Shown: in pieces, positions 63,943 through 64,000 of the stretch
Layout: each line of letters starts with the position of its first letter
Numbering within the stretch: position 1 is the first letter of the stretch
NCBI GenBank assembly: GCA_021555075.1
Contig: JAKGBX010000001.1
Span: 2,418,001-2,482,000 of the forward strand
Source: Rhodobacteraceae bacterium LMO-JJ12
Lineage (GTDB): Bacteria > Pseudomonadota > Alphaproteobacteria > Rhodobacterales > Rhodobacteraceae
Length of the DNA: 64,000 nt
Direction: 5' to 3'
Translations under genes and position numbers: made by a program
Notes under the pieces: generated by a model
Told to the model about the DNA's origin: nothing
Database searches by the model: none
Seen by the model: only the letters and a program-made list of their open reading frames with translations

Positions 63943-64000
63943 ATGAAATTCGAAGGCACCTCAAGCTACGTGGCAACCGAGGATCTCAAGATTGCAGTGA
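63943..64000 (+). CDS. MoxR-type AAA ATPase, N-terminal start (cut by window end)
   Basis: Only 19 residues visible, starting MKFEGTSSYVATEDL, which matches the start of MoxR/CoxD-like AAA proteins common in Rhodobacterales. Walker motifs lie outside the window. Identity is a pattern match on a short stretch. Confidence 0.55.
   Translation, partial: MKFEGTSSYVATEDLKIAV

Overview
The window looks like a chromosomal segment of a marine-type Rhodobacterales bacterium (Roseobacter group, Alphaproteobacteria). The base composition is high GC. It carries the trgA-trgB-cysK locus known from Rhodobacter, an AcuI-type acryloyl-CoA reductase, a DksA with a single zinc-finger cysteine, and a circularly permuted two-piece tmRNA typical of alphaproteobacteria. 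Most of it is densely packed housekeeping and accessory metabolism, with many 1-4 base stop/start overlaps.

Left end (1-6333): the end of a peptide-type ABC transporter ATPase, an M20 amidohydrolase and an aldehyde dehydrogenase lie beside an insertion-sequence scar. The scar holds a frameshifted IS110 fragment, a truncated IS6-family copy, a complete IS6-family copy, and a tyrosine integrase cut off by that complete IS. The integrase points away from a tRNA-Ser(GGA) gene, so this is probably the worn end of a genomic island inserted at that tRNA. Next (6435-17239, all minus strand) comes a long run: cysteine desulfurase-like enzyme, photolyase, cyclopropane synthase-like methyltransferase, trgA, trgB, cysK, a large mechanosensitive channel, AlaX and an EEP-family phosphatase or nuclease. 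It reads as a stress and sulfur module. A universal stress protein with a BCCT osmolyte transporter, a HIT protein and acuI follow. acuI diverges from a FadR-type regulator, with two palindromic sites between them.

Middle (22200-42068): ssrA (tmRNA) is followed by a polyamine-catabolism operon with two glutamine synthetase-like gamma-glutamylpolyamine synthetases, a class I amidotransferase and a FAD oxidase. Two copies of a TTTGATCAAA palindrome mark this operon. Next are holC and pepA on minus, then the outer-membrane biogenesis chain lptF-lptG-lptD-surA-pdxA-rsmA on plus. DUF4167, prmC-prfA, a small secreted Cys protein, a DUF1499 protein and agmatinase follow.

Right part (42193-64000): two tandem M20 amidohydrolases, mazG, an orphan iron-type binding protein with a repeat-rich promoter, a LicD-like protein, a nucleoside hydrolase, acetyltransferases, SelO, transporters, EEP2, an antiporter, a DEAD-box helicase, a Fur-family regulator, OsmC, enolase, a HAD dehalogenase, a flavin monooxygenase, dksA and the start of a MoxR-type ATPase. 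A short intergenic repeat (TTCATCTTGCC..AAATATCC, often with a GC hairpin) recurs at least five times. I found no CRISPR array, no prophage and no clearly novel multi-gene system. The most interesting leads are regulatory palindromes, the dispersed repeat, small unannotated genes and the tRNA-associated island scar.
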